A DNA stretch of 7,316 bases from Candidatus Zixiibacteriota bacterium (lineage in GTDB: Bacteria; Zixibacteria; MSB-5A5; GN15; FEB-12): positions 1 through 7,316 of the forward strand of contig QNAF01000130.1 of the NCBI GenBank assembly GCA_003641405.1. Reading direction: 5' to 3'. The notes under the pieces are model-generated. The model ran no database searches and was not told where the DNA came from. It saw only the letters and a list, made by a program, of their open reading frames with translations. Below are positions 5,985 through 7,316 of this stretch, in pieces. Position 1 is the stretch's first letter. The number at the start of each line of letters is the position of its first letter. The position numbers and the translations under genes were made by a program.

Positions 5985-7253
5985 GATAAGAAAACGATAA
6001 TTATTTTTGTGGCCTGCCTCGCGTCGACACCGGCAGGCTGGGCCGACAACTTCAGCGAGAATAACACCCTCGACTCGTTGATAGAAGTCGCACTTGAGCG
6101 TAACCCGGCGATTCATGCTGCTGAATACAAACGCAGCGCGTCTGAATATCAGGCTGAATTCGCCGGCTGGTTGCCGGATCCAAAACTGTCAGCAGCAGTT
6201 ATCAACCTGCCACGCACATCGCTCAGTTTCGATGAGACCCCAATGAGCGGTGTAGTATTCGGATTGTCGCAGTCTGTTCCCTGGCCGGGGAAACTGTCTG
6301 CCAAAGCCGATATAGCCAGCCTGGATTCTGATATAAGGGCTATGGACTTGGCCGCCCGAAAGAACAGCACCGTCAGACTGGTGACACATTACTATTACGA
6401 CTACTCCCACTGGACCCTGGTTGGAACTGTTCTCACAAAAAGCATGCAGCTTGTCGAGAATATCATCAAGGTCGCTCACATCAGATACTCCAATGGTGAC
6501 GGCTCGTTACAGAACGTGCTTCGCTCAGAAACGTCCAGTGCAAGAATCGAAAACCGAGTACTGATGGCTCGGCAGAAAGCTATGTCAGCATTGGTTCAGC
6601 TTGGTCAACTTACCGACAATCCAGAGACAATCGATGACACACTGGCACCTGTGCTCCCGCCGATTCCGCAGAAATATGTCGAAATGCCCTCTGAATTGTC
6701 TAATCCTATCCTCGCGAAAGTGTCAATCGGTTCTGCGGTAGCAAAACGGAAGGTGGACCTGGCCAAATCCGGATACTGGCCCAACTTGACAGTTGGTGTC
6801 GATTACCGAATCCGTAAGAATATCCCTATGGACGCCGTTTCCGGCGAGGATTTCCTGTCATTCAAAATCGGGTTGAACTTGCCGGCGTGGTTCTTCGCTC
6901 GTCAGAAGAATCAGACCTCAGCCGCAAGGCAATCGTACCTGGCGGCCCAGGCCGACGAGCACGCGATCATAAACAGTGTTGAGCGACAAGTCGCAGATAT
7001 CGTACTGGCTTTACAATCTTTGCGAGAACGCGCCGAGCAGTACGAACTGGCCATCCTTCCCCAGGCACAAGCAGCCAGTGAAGCTGCACAGGTTGCTTAC
7101 GAAGTCGGCCAGGTCGATTTCAACGGCTTCCTCGCAGCTCAACTCGACGTAATGAATGTCGAGTTGGAGAGACTTGAACTTCTCAAACAGTACCATCAGC
7201 AGACGGCGGCTCTCAGTGAATTGGCTCCCGATGCTCAAGAGGTGACAAGATGA
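5982..7253 (+). CDS. Outer-membrane efflux protein, TolC superfamily, CusC/CzcC type
   Basis: Starting at GTG 5982 (GGAG 7 bases upstream) this is a 423-residue protein, the usual length for CzcC/CusC-type channels. The N-terminus is a signal peptide ending GWA before Asp22. Cys12 lies in FVAC, a poor and very early lipobox, so a lipoprotein form is possible but unlikely. Two outer-membrane-efflux (OEP) repeats are visible. The first starts around 30 with LIEVALERNPAI and includes LPDPKL (64-69), QSVPWPGKLSAKADIA (97-112) and RYSNGDGSLQNVLRSE (168-183). The second starts around 255 with RKVDLAKSGYWPNL and ends in AYEVGQVDFNGFLAAQLDV (372-390) followed by a Leu/Glu-rich helix. LPDP and PWPGK are features of heavy-metal efflux channels in particular. 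The protein should form the trimeric outer-membrane duct of a CBA efflux complex, with the MFP gene starting in its stop codon. Metal specificity cannot be read here; copper/silver is a guess from the cysteine-rich neighbour. Confidence 0.9.
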   Translation: MDKKTIIIFVACLASTPAGWADNFSENNTLDSLIEVALERNPAIHAAEYKRSASEYQAEFAGWLPDPKLSAAVINLPRTSLSFDETPMSGVVFGLSQSVPWPGKLSAKADIASLDSDIRAMDLAARKNSTVRLVTHYYYDYSHWTLVGTVLTKSMQLVENIIKVAHIRYSNGDGSLQNVLRSETSSARIENRVLMARQKAMSALVQLGQLTDNPETIDDTLAPVLPPIPQKYVEMPSELSNPILAKVSIGSAVAKRKVDLAKSGYWPNLTVGVDYRIRKNIPMDAVSGEDFLSFKIGLNLPAWFFARQKNQTSAARQSYLAAQADEHAIINSVERQVADIVLALQSLRERAEQYELAILPQAQAASEAAQVAYEVGQVDFNGFLAAQLDVMNVELERLELLKQYHQQTAALSELAPDAQEVTR

Positions 7254-7316
7254 AAACAGCAATAATCATAATAGTGGCTCTGGCGGCAGGATTCGGTCTG
7301 GCCTATCTCGTCATAC
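7250..7316 (+). CDS. Start of probable efflux membrane-fusion protein (CusB/CzcB type), 5' end only
   Basis: ATG at 7250 overlaps the previous stop as ATGA, and AAGAGG (7237-7242) lies 7 bases upstream, so translation is coupled to the channel gene. Only 22 codons are in the window: a Lys3... start followed by a continuous hydrophobic stretch (IIIIVALAAGFGLAYLVI), which fits the signal anchor at the N-terminus of periplasmic adaptor (HlyD-like) proteins. The assignment rests on operon position after a CusC/CzcC-type gene; a signal peptide of another exported protein would look the same. Confidence 0.6.
   Translation, partial: MKTAIIIIVALAAGFGLAYLVI

Overview
The window reads as chromosomal DNA of a Gram-negative (two-membrane) bacterium: it encodes an outer-membrane beta-barrel protein, a LolA-like periplasmic lipid carrier and a TolC-type outer-membrane channel. 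Base composition looks close to balanced and codon use looks similar across the genes. The gene set would fit a deltaproteobacterial or FCB/Zixibacteria-like lineage, but that is only an impression; nothing here fixes the taxon. I see no tRNA, rRNA, CRISPR array, insertion sequence or integrase.

The layout is two divergent blocks. The minus-strand block (about 5331 down to 1, running off the left edge) reads, in transcription order: an ECF sigma factor; a small soluble zinc-finger (ZAS-type) anti-sigma factor overlapping it by 20 bases; a 162-base gap; a 12-TM RND/MMPL-family exporter; a periplasmic LolA-like protein (outer membrane lipoprotein-sorting family); and a beta-barrel outer-membrane protein cut by the window edge. 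The plus-strand block (about 5486 to the right edge) reads: a small exported cysteine-rich protein; a CusC/CzcC-type outer-membrane efflux protein; and the first 22 codons of a protein that by position should be the membrane-fusion subunit of a CusCBA/CzcCBA-type efflux pump, overlapping the previous stop as ATGA.

Working model (inference). The RND, LolA-like and barrel proteins form a trans-envelope route for a hydrophobic molecule such as a lipid, polyene or lipid-linked compound, with inner-membrane extraction, a periplasmic shuttle and an outer-membrane step. The sigma/anti-sigma pair next to it probably controls it and itself. The divergent operon is probably a heavy-metal (copper-like) efflux system headed by an exported thiol-rich protein that may bind metal. 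Whether the ECF sigma factor also controls the metal operon is open. The CnrH-CnrCBA system of Cupriavidus metallidurans is a precedent for ECF control of CBA efflux, and the cysteine-rich anti-sigma factor could sense metal or thiol stress.

The points most worth following are the exported Cys-cluster protein, an Asp-to-Asn change in the first-half transport motif of the RND protein, two DNA dyads in the intergenic regions, and a possible hairpin that masks the ribosome-binding site of the outer-membrane channel gene.
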